From Mycobacterium sp. 852013-50091_SCH5140682 (GTDB lineage: Bacteria > Actinomycetota > Actinomycetes > Mycobacteriales > Mycobacteriaceae): a stretch of 40,600 nt of DNA. The stretch is taken from contig NZ_LZTB01000022.1 of assembly GCF_001665685.1 (NCBI RefSeq), positions 1-40,600 on the forward strand. Direction: 5' to 3'. How positions within the stretch are numbered: the stretch's first letter is position 1; every line of letters starts with the position of its first letter. Below are positions 33,642 to 40,600 of this stretch, piece by piece. The position numbers were made by a program, and so were the translations under genes. A model generated the notes under the pieces. The model did no database searches. It saw nothing but the letters and a program-made list of their open reading frames with translations, and was not told where the DNA came from.

Positions 33642-34301
33642 ATGGCACATGTTCTGACCGTCAACGTGGCTCACCCGCGGCCCAATCCCGACGATGAGCG
33701 CACGACGACCGGCATCGACAAACGTCCGGTCGACGGGGCTGTCGCAGTCCGCGCCCCGGGGCCCATGCACGGCGGCCTCGGCAGTGGCCTGGTCGGCGAC
33801 ACCATCGGCAACCAGTTGGTGCACGGCGGTGACGATCAGGCGGTCTACGCCTACGCCCGCGAAGATCTCGACGACTGGCAGAGCGAACTGGACCGCGAGA
33901 TCGCCAACGGCGTGTTCGGCGAAAACCTCACCACGGCAGGCCTGGACGTCACCAATTCGGTCATCGGCGAGCGGTGGCTGGTGGGCTCGGACGGCCTCGA
34001 ACTCGAAGTGTCCCGGCCGCGGATCCCCTGCCGCACTTTCGCCGCGTGGCTGGAGATCAACGGATGGATCAAAACCTTTACCAGGACCGCGATTCCGGGC
34101 GCCTACCTACGCCTGGTGACCCCCGGCACCGTCCGCGCGGGTGACGAGATCGTGGTGGCCGAACGGCCCGATCACGACGTGACCGTAGGCATCGTGTTTC
34201 GCGCGCTCACCCTCGAACCCCAACTGCTGCAAGAGATTCTGCGGGCCGACGCGCTGCCCACCGAACTCAAGGAGCTCGCCTACCGCCGAACCGCAGGCTG
34301 A
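33642..34301 (+). CDS. MOSC-domain protein
   Basis: The 219-residue protein has a MOSC (molybdenum cofactor sulfurase C-terminal-like) domain of the YiiM/YuaD type. It shows TTGIDKRPVDG, LVHGGDDQAVYAYAREDLDDW, FGENLTTAGLDVTNSVIGERWLVG and EVSRPRIPCRTFAAWL with the conserved Cys130. YiiM-like proteins bind Moco and reduce hydroxylated purines with partner reductases; none is adjacent here. The ATG at 33642 follows the preceding stop by ten bases. Its TGA overlaps the next gene's start by one base (TGATG), so the two are coupled. Confidence 0.9.
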   Translation: MAHVLTVNVAHPRPNPDDERTTTGIDKRPVDGAVAVRAPGPMHGGLGSGLVGDTIGNQLVHGGDDQAVYAYAREDLDDWQSELDREIANGVFGENLTTAGLDVTNSVIGERWLVGSDGLELEVSRPRIPCRTFAAWLEINGWIKTFTRTAIPGAYLRLVTPGTVRAGDEIVVAERPDHDVTVGIVFRALTLEPQLLQEILRADALPTELKELAYRRTAG

Positions 34302-35272
34302 TGACCGGCAGCGCCCGTCCGCGCGTGGTGGTGATCGTCGTCTTCGACGGCGTGAAGCTGCTCGACGCGGCGGGCCCTGCCGAGGTGTTCGCCGAGGCGA
34401 ATCGGTTCGGCGCGCAGTACGCCATCCGGATCGCGTCGCTCGACGGACATGAAGTCACCACCTCGATTGGCACGAAATTCCCTGCCACTGAACGCATTTC
34501 GGACATCGACGACGTCGACACCGTACTGGTGGCCGGCGGCGACAACCTGGTCGGGCGCCCGATCGACCCCGCCCTGGTCTCCGCGCTACGGCAGGTGCCA
34601 GGCCGTACCCGCCGGTTGGCGTCGATCTGCACCGGCGCGTTCATCCTGGCCGAGGCAGGTCTGCTGAAAGGCCGGCGGGCCACCACGCACTGGCGGCATG
34701 CCCGCCTGCTCGGGCGCGCGTATCCCGACACCGTCGTCGAACCGGACGCGATATTTGTCGAGGACGCCGACATCTACACCTCGGCGGGGGTGTCGGCCGG
34801 TATCGATCTGGCGCTGGCGTTGGTCGAGCGTGATCACGGTGCCGACCTGGTCCGTGAAGTAGCGCGGTCACTGGTGGTGTATCTCAAGCGCGCGGGCGGT
34901 CAGTCGCAGTTCTCCACCCTCGTCGAGGTGGATGCATCCGAGCCCTCAGCGTTGCGGCGCGTCACCGATGCCGTCGCCGCCGACCCTACTGCCGATCACA
35001 GCGTGAAAAGCCTTGCGGCCGTGGCGGCTTTGAGCACGCGGCAACTGACGCGGCTGTTTCAGGCAGAGCTGGGCACCACCCCGGCGCGCTATGTGGAGCG
35101 GGTCCGTACCGACGTCGCCCGGGCGGCACTCGACGCCGGGCATTCCGTCGGGGAAAGCGCCCGGCTGGCCGGTTTCGGCAGTGCCGAGACGCTGCGCCGC
35201 GTGTTCGTCAGCCACCTCGGCGTGGCACCGAAGGCCTACCGCGACCGGTTCCGTACCTCGGCCCCGAACTGA
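34301..35272 (+). CDS. GlxA-type transcriptional regulator (DJ-1/PfpI + AraC HTH)
   Basis: The 323-residue regulator has an N-terminal DJ-1/PfpI-like domain (about 8-185): VVVIVVFDGVKLLDAAGPAEVF, VLVAGGDNL, and the elbow ASICTGAFILAEAGLL with Cys110, followed by TTHWRH (His130). The C-terminal AraC-type double HTH (about 215-318) includes HSVKSLAAVAALSTRQLTRLF and VGESARLAGFGSAETLRRVF, ending GVAPKAYRDRF. GlxA-like regulators often respond to small metabolites or arginine; the ligand here is unknown. It is translationally coupled to the MOSC gene, an association that may point to a common stress or metabolite response. Confidence 0.92.
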   Translation: MTGSARPRVVVIVVFDGVKLLDAAGPAEVFAEANRFGAQYAIRIASLDGHEVTTSIGTKFPATERISDIDDVDTVLVAGGDNLVGRPIDPALVSALRQVPGRTRRLASICTGAFILAEAGLLKGRRATTHWRHARLLGRAYPDTVVEPDAIFVEDADIYTSAGVSAGIDLALALVERDHGADLVREVARSLVVYLKRAGGQSQFSTLVEVDASEPSALRRVTDAVAADPTADHSVKSLAAVAALSTRQLTRLFQAELGTTPARYVERVRTDVARAALDAGHSVGESARLAGFGSAETLRRVFVSHLGVAPKAYRDRFRTSAPN

Positions 35273-35276
35273 CCGC

Positions 35277-35963
35277 TCAGAGCGCGCGCGGCAGCTGCCT
35301 GCCGATGAGCGGGGCCAGCCGGTCGGCCATGTACGCGTGCCCGGCGTCGGTGGGATGGATGCCGTCGCCACCGATGAGGTCGGGCCGGTCGAAGAACCAA
35401 CCGTCTTCGATCGGGTCGAAGAATGCCGCACCCACGTCGTGGGCCTGGGCCTTGAGGATGTCGCGGATGTTCAGGATCGACGGCGGCACGTCAGCCGACA
35501 CCCACGGCGGCGCGATCACCAGCAGCTTGGCCGACGGCGCGATGTGCTGCGCGAGCGTCAACGCGTTGTGGCTCATCATCGTGATCGCGGCGGGGTCCAT
35601 GTCCTTGTCGTTGCGCGATCCGAAGAACACGATCAGCGAGTCGTCGGGCTTCACCGCCCGCGCCGTCAGATCACCGAAGATGCTGCCGCGGTTGCCGCGC
35701 TGCACATAGCCCGCTCCACCCTCGGCGACTACGTCAGCCTTCACCTGCACGCCGCGATGGGCCAGCTGATCCCACGCCAAGGTGGTCCAACCACGCGGCC
35801 CCTCGCCGCCCTCCAGGCTGCCGGTCGTGTACGAGTCGCCGATGACGGCAATGTGATTGAGTCGCGGATCCAGACCGGACGTCGTGTACCGCTGCACGGG
35901 TATGTGCGTGACCACACCCGCCAGAAGGCCAAGTGAGATGACAAAAGTGAACACACGACTCAC
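35277..35963 (-). CDS. SGNH/GDSL hydrolase, membrane-anchored or exported
   Basis: The 228-residue protein has an N-terminal hydrophobic segment (about 4-20) and then an SGNH domain. The nucleophile is Ser44 in IAVIGDSYTTGS, the oxyanion Gly is in AEGGAGY and the Asn in FFGSRND, and the catalytic Asp/His are in GGDGIHPTDAGHAYMAD (Asp and His about 203-206). It is an esterase or acyl-transfer enzyme of the envelope. GTG at 35963 is preferred because GGAGG lies five bases upstream. It is downstream of, and on the same strand as, an acyltransferase-3 gene, a common functional pairing, with a 149-bp gap between them. Confidence 0.88.
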   Translation of the reverse strand: MSRVFTFVISLGLLAGVVTHIPVQRYTTSGLDPRLNHIAVIGDSYTTGSLEGGEGPRGWTTLAWDQLAHRGVQVKADVVAEGGAGYVQRGNRGSIFGDLTARAVKPDDSLIVFFGSRNDKDMDPAAITMMSHNALTLAQHIAPSAKLLVIAPPWVSADVPPSILNIRDILKAQAHDVGAAFFDPIEDGWFFDRPDLIGGDGIHPTDAGHAYMADRLAPLIGRQLPRAL

Positions 35964-36112
35964 TGCTACCTCCACTGCCGGTGAGACGACGTGTCCCCCA
36001 CCGTGATCACGGTGCGCCTTTGGCCCCGAGGCAGGTTACCCCAGCCACGGTGACACACCGATAACGAGCCCATTACAACCTGTGGCACAGGCTGTTTCGC
36101 TGCCGTGCGCAT

Positions 36113-37327
36113 CTATCCTGCGCGTGCGGAAACGCCGGTCGGGCGGGCTTCGAGCTCGCCGTCGATACGGTGCAGTCTGTTGGGTGGGTCCGCCGGCTTG
36201 ATGTCGACCATCCTGCGCATCCAGCGCCGGGCCGGTTCCTCGACGATGTGATAGAGCAGGACCCCGCCGAGGACCGACAGGGCGACGAGGCCGAACACGG
36301 TCGCCTTACCCGACAACGTCGGTGTCAGCGTGATCTCGAACTGCTTGACCGTCCATATCCATGCGGTGTGGACGAGCTCGTGCACCATGTAGAGGCCGAA
36401 GGAGATCTGCCCGCCGTAGACGAGCAGCCGGGTGGAGAGAAATGCCGGCAGGCTGCCGGTCCCGACGGCCAGCAGGACTATCAGCGGCACGAACAGCAGA
36501 TCGACGATTCCGCCCGCATCACCCACGGTGTTCAGCGGATGCGCGTCGAAGAAATACAGCCCGCCGATGACCAGCGCAACCAGCGGGATGGACAGGTATC
36601 CGGCCCGGCGGCAGGCCGTATCGCTGAGATCCAGCTTGCGCACCGCAGCACAGGCCAGCGCCCCCGCCGTGAACTGCATGACGATTCTCGGCAACCAGCT
36701 CCACGGCGTGTAGATGTGCCCGCTCACCATCATCAGCACCACGGGAGGCGTCGACGCGGCGATGGCCAGCAGCACCAGGCTGCGCGCCCGCGTCGCCCGT
36801 GCGACCCGGAACACGACGAGGATCAACGCCCCGAACAGCAGGTAGGCCAGCCACTCGGCGCTGATCGACCATGCCGGTCCGTCCCAGCTCGACCCGTCGA
36901 AGTAGGGCTGGAACCACAGCTGCACCAGGAAGAGCTGCCGGAAGTAGCTCACCGCGTTGAAGGGGCTGACGTCCTCCGGTGGGATGTGACCGACGTTGAG
37001 GGTGAAGATCACCCACAGCGCGGCCAGATGCAGGGTGACGAGGTAGACCGGCCAGACCCGGGACAGTCGCAACCACAGGAAGTGCAAGGTCGCGCGAGTG
37101 GACCAGGACGGCCCCATCCTCTCGAAGTAGTTCCACGTCAGCACGAAACCGCTGAGGATGAAGAACAGGTCGACGCCTTGTGCGCCGCAGTTGAGCACGG
37201 GGGCCAGCGCCTTGGTGATGTCGGGCGCCACTTGATACAGCAGCGGGCGGAAGTGGAACAGAACCACCCACACGGCTGCGACGATGCGCACTCCGGTCAG
37301 GGCTTTGATCTCTGCGCCGCGCGCCAC
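36113..37327 (-). CDS. Acyltransferase-3 (OafA/YrhL-like) membrane protein
   Basis: The 404-residue integral membrane acyltransferase has about ten hydrophobic helices. The N-terminal GVRIVAAVWVVLFHFRP contains the catalytic-type His25. The motif GVDLFFILSGFVLTWNYFER is standard, as are WSISAEWLAYLLFG and the C-terminal SFGLYMVHELVH and HIVEEPARRWMRR. These enzymes O-acylate sugars or glycolipids at the membrane. In mycobacteria, related proteins acylate trehalose- or glycopeptidolipid-type glycolipids; no glycosyltransferase is adjacent, so the acceptor is unknown. Confidence 0.92.
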   Translation of the reverse strand: MARGAEIKALTGVRIVAAVWVVLFHFRPLLYQVAPDITKALAPVLNCGAQGVDLFFILSGFVLTWNYFERMGPSWSTRATLHFLWLRLSRVWPVYLVTLHLAALWVIFTLNVGHIPPEDVSPFNAVSYFRQLFLVQLWFQPYFDGSSWDGPAWSISAEWLAYLLFGALILVVFRVARATRARSLVLLAIAASTPPVVLMMVSGHIYTPWSWLPRIVMQFTAGALACAAVRKLDLSDTACRRAGYLSIPLVALVIGGLYFFDAHPLNTVGDAGGIVDLLFVPLIVLLAVGTGSLPAFLSTRLLVYGGQISFGLYMVHELVHTAWIWTVKQFEITLTPTLSGKATVFGLVALSVLGGVLLYHIVEEPARRWMRRMVDIKPADPPNRLHRIDGELEARPTGVSARAG

Positions 37328-37572
37328 GTTTTACGTATCCTTGCCGATTTCCGTGTCCACTCGCCGATGCGACCTGGCGACCGGCGGCCTTCGCAGACTA
37401 ACAGCGGCAGCACTCACATCGCGCGTCGCTGCTGCTGTGCACTTGCTGAACGAAGCCACCGGAGAGCTACGCGCACACCGGTTTCAACTTGCGCGACAAG
37501 GCATTCGGCCCACGCGCACAGCGTCGATGCGGAACCTCGGTGCAGGCTCGGCGTGTCGGGCTCAGTCAGCCG

Positions 37573-38109
37573 TCAGGGCGTCGGGACACTCGATCCGTCG
37601 TACTGGCGGGCACCGTTGTTCAGGGTGCCGAGCATGCCGCGCAGCTGGCCCCCGGCGATGAGCGCAGGCAGTAGGCCGCCCTGGGCCTGGGAGTCCGGTG
37701 GCGCGTCGGTCTGCGCCCACGGCTGGCAGCCACTGGTCTTGAAGGCCTTGTCGGTGGGCTCGATCGCCACCGTCTGGGCTTTCTTGGTCATCGCATTGTC
37801 GATGACCGGGTTCTGGTCGTCACCGATCCGCTTCCAGTAGCACGCACCGTTGCCGACCGGGCCCGCCGATGCGTACGTGCCCGGCGCGATGTCCTTGCCG
37901 ACCACAAACGTGCCGTCGTGATTGATGCTGGTAGCCAGCGCGCCGGCCGGCGCCGCGGGTGCGGGAGCCGCCGGTGCATTCGGGTCGGGCGCGGGCGCGG
38001 CGGGCGTCGGCTCCGGCGCGTCGGGATCAGCGGTAGCTACGCCGCTGAAGGTTCCAACCCCCGCCGCGACAAGCACCGCGGCGAAAATCGCTGCTCTCAT
38101 CGGCCTCAT
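37573..38109 (-). CDS. Exported protein of unknown function with Ala/Pro linker
   Basis: This is an exported protein of about 178 residues with a signal peptide (about 1-27, GVATA before DPDAP), an Ala/Pro-rich linker (about 30-60) and a compact domain beginning HDGTFVVGKDIAPGTYASAGPVGNGACYWKRIG and ending about SGCQPW. The segment 'G.Y.VG.DI.PGTY…C.W.R' is a recurring β-rich motif in actinobacterial exported proteins, with two cysteines that may pair. I know of no assigned function. Starts at 38109 or 38100 are equally credible. It is divergent from the phosphodiesterase-type gene. Confidence 0.78.
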   Translation of the reverse strand: MRPMRAAIFAAVLVAAGVGTFSGVATADPDAPEPTPAAPAPDPNAPAAPAPAAPAGALATSINHDGTFVVGKDIAPGTYASAGPVGNGACYWKRIGDDQNPVIDNAMTKKAQTVAIEPTDKAFKTSGCQPWAQTDAPPDSQAQGGLLPALIAGGQLRGMLGTLNNGARQYDGSSVPTP

Positions 38110-38242
38110 AGCAGGCCAGACTACCGCTTGCCGGGGCATGCCCCCGTGTCCGCGCACGGCCACACCAACCTGGCACCGACCACTGGAAGGGTCGGCCACC
38201 GCGCCGACCTGGGCCGGCCGACACGTGTGGGAAGCTCGCAAT

Positions 38243-39388
38243 GTGGATGTGCCACACCTTGATCCGGATGCCCCCGCGCTGGCCGACGTGGTCCCGGCCG
38301 TGCTGAGCACGCTCGGGGTGCCGGGCTTCGATTCCCGCCTCGAGTTGCCCGGCCCCGCGCGCGGTGCATGCGTTCTGCTGGTGGACGGGCTGGGCGCCGA
38401 TCTGCTGGACGCCCATGCCGCCGACGCCCCGGTGCTGGCGAGTTTGCGCGGTCAGACCCTGCAGGTCGGGTTCCCTTCCACCACGGTGGCCGGCCTCGCG
38501 GCGATCGGCACGGGATGCCGGTCCGGTGAACACGGCCTGGTGGGCATGTCCTTCCGAGTGCCCGATACCCCCGATGTTCGAGTGATGAACGCCCTGCGGT
38601 GGCGGCCGCACCCCCGCGGCGACGACCTGCGCGAGCAGGTGCGCCCCGAGGCGCTGCAGCCTCTGCCCACGACGTTCGAGCGGGCGGCTGCGGCGGGCGT
38701 GGCGGTCAGCGTCGTCTCCGGTTCGGAGTTCGCGGGGTCGGGTTTGACCCGGGCTGTGCTGCGCGGCGCCCGCTATGTCGGTGTGCACGCTCTCGGCGAG
38801 CTCGCGGCGGGCGTGACGGACGCGGTGGCTCGGGGCGGATTCTGTTACGGCTATCACGGCGAACTCGATCTCGTCGGCCACCTGCACGGGCCGGGCTCGC
38901 CGGCCTGGCGGATGCAGCTGCGCCAGGTCGACAGGCTGGTGGAGTCGATTGTCGAGACGCTGCCGCGCGACGCGCTGCTTGCCGTCGTCGCCGACCACGG
39001 GATGGTCGCCGTCGATCCGGCAGCGGTCGTCGACCTCGACGAGCGCGCCGATCTGCTCGACGGCGTGGCGGACATCGGCGGCGAAGCGCGCGCCAGGCAC
39101 GTCTATACGGCAGCAGGCGCGCGTGACGATGTGCTGGCCCGCTGGCGTGAGGCACTTGCCGACACGGCGTGGGTGCTGCCCCGCGACGAGGCCATCGACG
39201 CCGGGTGGTTCGGGCCCCGGATCCGCGATGCGGTGCGGTACCGCATCGGTGACGTCGTGGCCGCGACCCGCGGTTCGGCGGCATTGCTGCGCCGCACCAC
39301 CGAACCGATCGAGTCGTCTCTGATCGGCCAGCACGGCTCATTGACCAGCGCCGAACAACGAATTCCGCTCTTGGTGGCTCAGGGTTGA
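38243..39388 (+). CDS. Nucleotide pyrophosphatase/phosphodiesterase-like protein
   Basis: This 381-residue protein belongs to the alkaline-phosphatase superfamily. VLLVDGLGADLL (about 44-55) supplies the first metal Asp, QVGFPSTTVAGLAAIGTG the nucleophilic Thr (about 80-81), YHGELDLVGHLHGPGS the central metal ligands and VVADHGMVAV the last Asp-His. It has no signal peptide, so it probably acts in the cytoplasm. It may hydrolyse nucleotides or phosphodiesters; the substrate is unknown. The GTG at 38243 has GGGAAG eight bases upstream; the open frame further upstream lacks family sequence. Confidence 0.88.
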   Translation: MDVPHLDPDAPALADVVPAVLSTLGVPGFDSRLELPGPARGACVLLVDGLGADLLDAHAADAPVLASLRGQTLQVGFPSTTVAGLAAIGTGCRSGEHGLVGMSFRVPDTPDVRVMNALRWRPHPRGDDLREQVRPEALQPLPTTFERAAAAGVAVSVVSGSEFAGSGLTRAVLRGARYVGVHALGELAAGVTDAVARGGFCYGYHGELDLVGHLHGPGSPAWRMQLRQVDRLVESIVETLPRDALLAVVADHGMVAVDPAAVVDLDERADLLDGVADIGGEARARHVYTAAGARDDVLARWREALADTAWVLPRDEAIDAGWFGPRIRDAVRYRIGDVVAATRGSAALLRRTTEPIESSLIGQHGSLTSAEQRIPLLVAQG

Positions 39389-39471
39389 CCAGCGGTGACC
39401 CGGCGAATTCGGACTGAGATGTTCGGGGGTTGGCTGTCCAATTCTGTATTAGATGATCTAAGATTCAGCGC

Positions 39472-39807
39472 ATGAAGCTTGCAGGCCTGGCAGCAATCGG
39501 CGCCGCCGCCGCCATCGCGTTCGCCGCTCCGGCACACGCCGAGATCGACACCGACTTCGCCAACCAGCTGCACACTTTCGGCATTTACGGGCCGCGCGAC
39601 TACAACGCCTGGATCGGCAAGATCGCGTGCAAGCGCCTGCACAACGGCGTCGACCATGACGCATACCAGTCGGCCAAGTTCGTCTCCCAGAACCTGCCCA
39701 AGGACAGCACCACCGCGCAGGCCTGGCAGTTCGTGGGTACGGCCATCAACTTCTACTGCCCTGACCTGCAGCCGGTGATCGATCAGGTAGCAGCGCATCA
39801 GGGCTGA
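39472..39807 (+). CDS. Small exported DUF732-like protein
   Basis: The 111-residue protein has a signal peptide (about 1-23, APAHA before EIDTD). The mature domain has [28 protein letters not shown] and ends [14 protein letters not shown], with the paired cysteines typical of DUF732, a secreted mycobacterial family of unknown function. It starts at ATG 39472 behind an AT-rich promoter-like stretch (TGTATTAGATGATCTAAGATT). It is 38 bases upstream of another exported-protein gene and is probably co-transcribed with it. Confidence 0.85.
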   Translation: MKLAGLAAIGAAAAIAFAAPAHAEIDTDFANQLHTFGIYGPRDYNAWIGKIACKRLHNGVDHDAYQSAKFVSQNLPKDSTTAQAWQFVGTAINFYCPDLQPVIDQVAAHQG

Positions 39808-39845
39808 TTGTCAGCCAATCCAGATCGAGGGCTTGGAGCGAAACA

Positions 39846-40319
39846 TTGAAGGCTATGCGTACACGTCGGGTAAGCAATCTGATCCGCGCCGGTGTCGCCG
39901 CGTGTGCCGTCGCGGGCAGCCTGGCCGCCGCGCCGGGCATCGCATCGGCGGATGCCACCGACGACTACCCCATCCCGAACCGCATCCTGCGGACCACGTG
40001 CACCGCAGAACAGATCATGGCGGCCGCCCGGGACGTCGAGCCCGTGTACTACGAGCGGTACATGATCGACTACAACAACAAGTCGCCCGAACTCCAGCAG
40101 GAGACCCAGGACCGGATCCACTGGTTCTTTTCGCTCGATTACGCGGCGCGGCGGCAGTACTCCGAGGACACCGCGACCAACGCGTTCTACGAGAACATGG
40201 CGTGGAAGTGGCCGAACTGGGCCAAGTTGTTCTTCAACAACAAGGGCGTCGCGGCCCGCACCACCGATGTCTGCGCGAACTACCCGGCCGGCGATATGTC
40301 GGTATGGAATTGGCAGTAA
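39846..40319 (+). CDS. Exported DUF5078-like protein
   Basis: The 157-residue protein has a signal peptide (about 1-36, PGIASA before DATDD). The mature part is rich in aromatic residues: [73 protein letters not shown] and a last Cys in VCANYPAG, so two cysteines may pair. This pattern matches a mycobacteria-specific exported family (DUF5078 type) with no known function. TTG at 39846 has GGAG about seven bases upstream; the in-frame ATG at 39855 has only a poorly spaced site. A terminator follows. Confidence 0.83.
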   Translation: MKAMRTRRVSNLIRAGVAACAVAGSLAAAPGIASADATDDYPIPNRILRTTCTAEQIMAAARDVEPVYYERYMIDYNNKSPELQQETQDRIHWFFSLDYAARRQYSEDTATNAFYENMAWKWPNWAKLFFNNKGVAARTTDVCANYPAGDMSVWNWQ

Positions 40320-40333
40320 CCCACGGGTGCGCC

Positions 40334-40374
40334 TAAACCCCCTGCGGCTCGACCGCGGGGGGTTTTCCTTTTGG
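40334..40374 (+). terminator. Rho-independent terminator after the exported-protein pair
   Basis: A CCCCC-T-GCGG / CCGC-GGGGG stem with a CTCGA loop is followed by TTTTCCTTTT. It lies 15 bases after the stop at 40319 and is the most canonical terminator in the window. Confidence 0.85.
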
Positions 40375-40600
40375 GCGGCCGACCCGCGGTTACCAGCTAC
40401 GACGCGCGTAGCTACCCGTTTTGCGAATCTATTAAATAGGCTAATATCTCGCGTGACTCAGGTGACGGCACCCGGCTGAACGGGGATAGCGACGGCCCGT
40501 GTCCGCATGACATCGACGACTATCCAATCGACTTGATTGAAGTTAGCCGACTGTATAGGTTTCACTTGTCGTACGGCAAGGACAGCTGTCTCGTCGCGCA
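40375..40600. other. Right-end intergenic region, no gene seen
   Basis: No supported gene to the window edge. It contains the inverted repeat AGCTACG-N5-CGTAGCT (40395-40413) and an AT-rich stretch with CTATTAAATAG (about 40429-40439), which could belong to the promoter of a gene beyond the edge. Confidence 0.45.

Noticed and set aside
36170..37840. Long plus-strand open frame of about 550 codons
   Set aside because: Antisense to the acyltransferase-3 gene, whose motifs and membrane helices are unmistakable; the frame is rich in Gln/His/Asp/Arg as expected for a shadow.

Overview
The window looks like chromosomal DNA of a mycobacterium, most likely a rapid grower (Mycolicibacterium type). 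The evidence is the very high G+C content, a resuscitation-promoting-factor-like protein, an L,D-transpeptidase, a RipD homologue with RipD's characteristic lost catalytic residues, a three-cysteine Tpx, a fatty-acyl-AMP ligase, a carboxylic acid reductase and several small exported mycobacterial families (DUF732-like, DUF5078-like). I see no rRNA, tRNA, CRISPR array, integrase, transposase or phage gene. The species cannot be fixed from the sequence alone.

Layout. 1-3.9 kb: the end of a proline-rich protein, an L,D-transpeptidase, a PadR-like regulator with a Gly/Phe-rich head, a peptidase E-like protein plus methyltransferase pair, and an Rpf-like muralytic protein. 4.0-4.5 kb: a gene-poor, AT-rich island. 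4.5-7.3 kb: an exported Pro-rich protein, an ECF42-type sigma factor with its DGPF (YCII) partner and a recognisable ECF42-type promoter, and a small exported protein. 7.3-10.1 kb: a ThrE-like Thr/Ser exporter and an L-threonine aldolase-like enzyme. 10.5-14.5 kb: a tightly coupled four-gene operon of an M6 metalloprotease with a 12-heptad Lys/Asp tail, an ATP-grasp-fold-like partner, a RimK/MvdD-like ATP-grasp ligase and a small unknown protein. This is the best candidate in the window for an undescribed peptide- or protein-modifying system. 14.7-20.1 kb: a carboxylic acid reductase converging on a fatty-acyl-AMP ligase.

20.1-23.5 kb: a secreted esterase/depolymerase, an ArsR-SRPBCC pair divergent from a DUF899 gene with two matching dyad operators between them, and an M15 carboxypeptidase-like protein. 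23.6-26.7 kb: a three-gene URC-type uracil catabolism operon (GTP-cyclohydrolase-II-like Urc1, Urc4/DUF1688, uracil phosphoribosyltransferase). 26.7-31.8 kb: a membrane protein, an M48 protease, RipD, TenA, Tpx and an aminoglycoside-phosphotransferase-like kinase. 31.8-35.3 kb: a MenC-like enolase-superfamily protein that has lost its catalytic residues, a lipoprotein, a small exported Cys-containing protein, a MOSC protein and a GlxA-type regulator. 35.3-40.6 kb: an SGNH hydrolase with an acyltransferase-3 protein, an exported protein, a phosphodiesterase-type enzyme, two small exported proteins and a terminator.

Functional themes are cell-wall remodelling (Ldt, Rpf, M15, RipD), acyl activation and reduction (CAR, FAAL), pyrimidine salvage or catabolism (URC), and several self-contained regulatory modules. 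Start codons were chosen by Shine-Dalgarno spacing, gene overlap and family N-termini. All family assignments come from reading motifs, with no database search.
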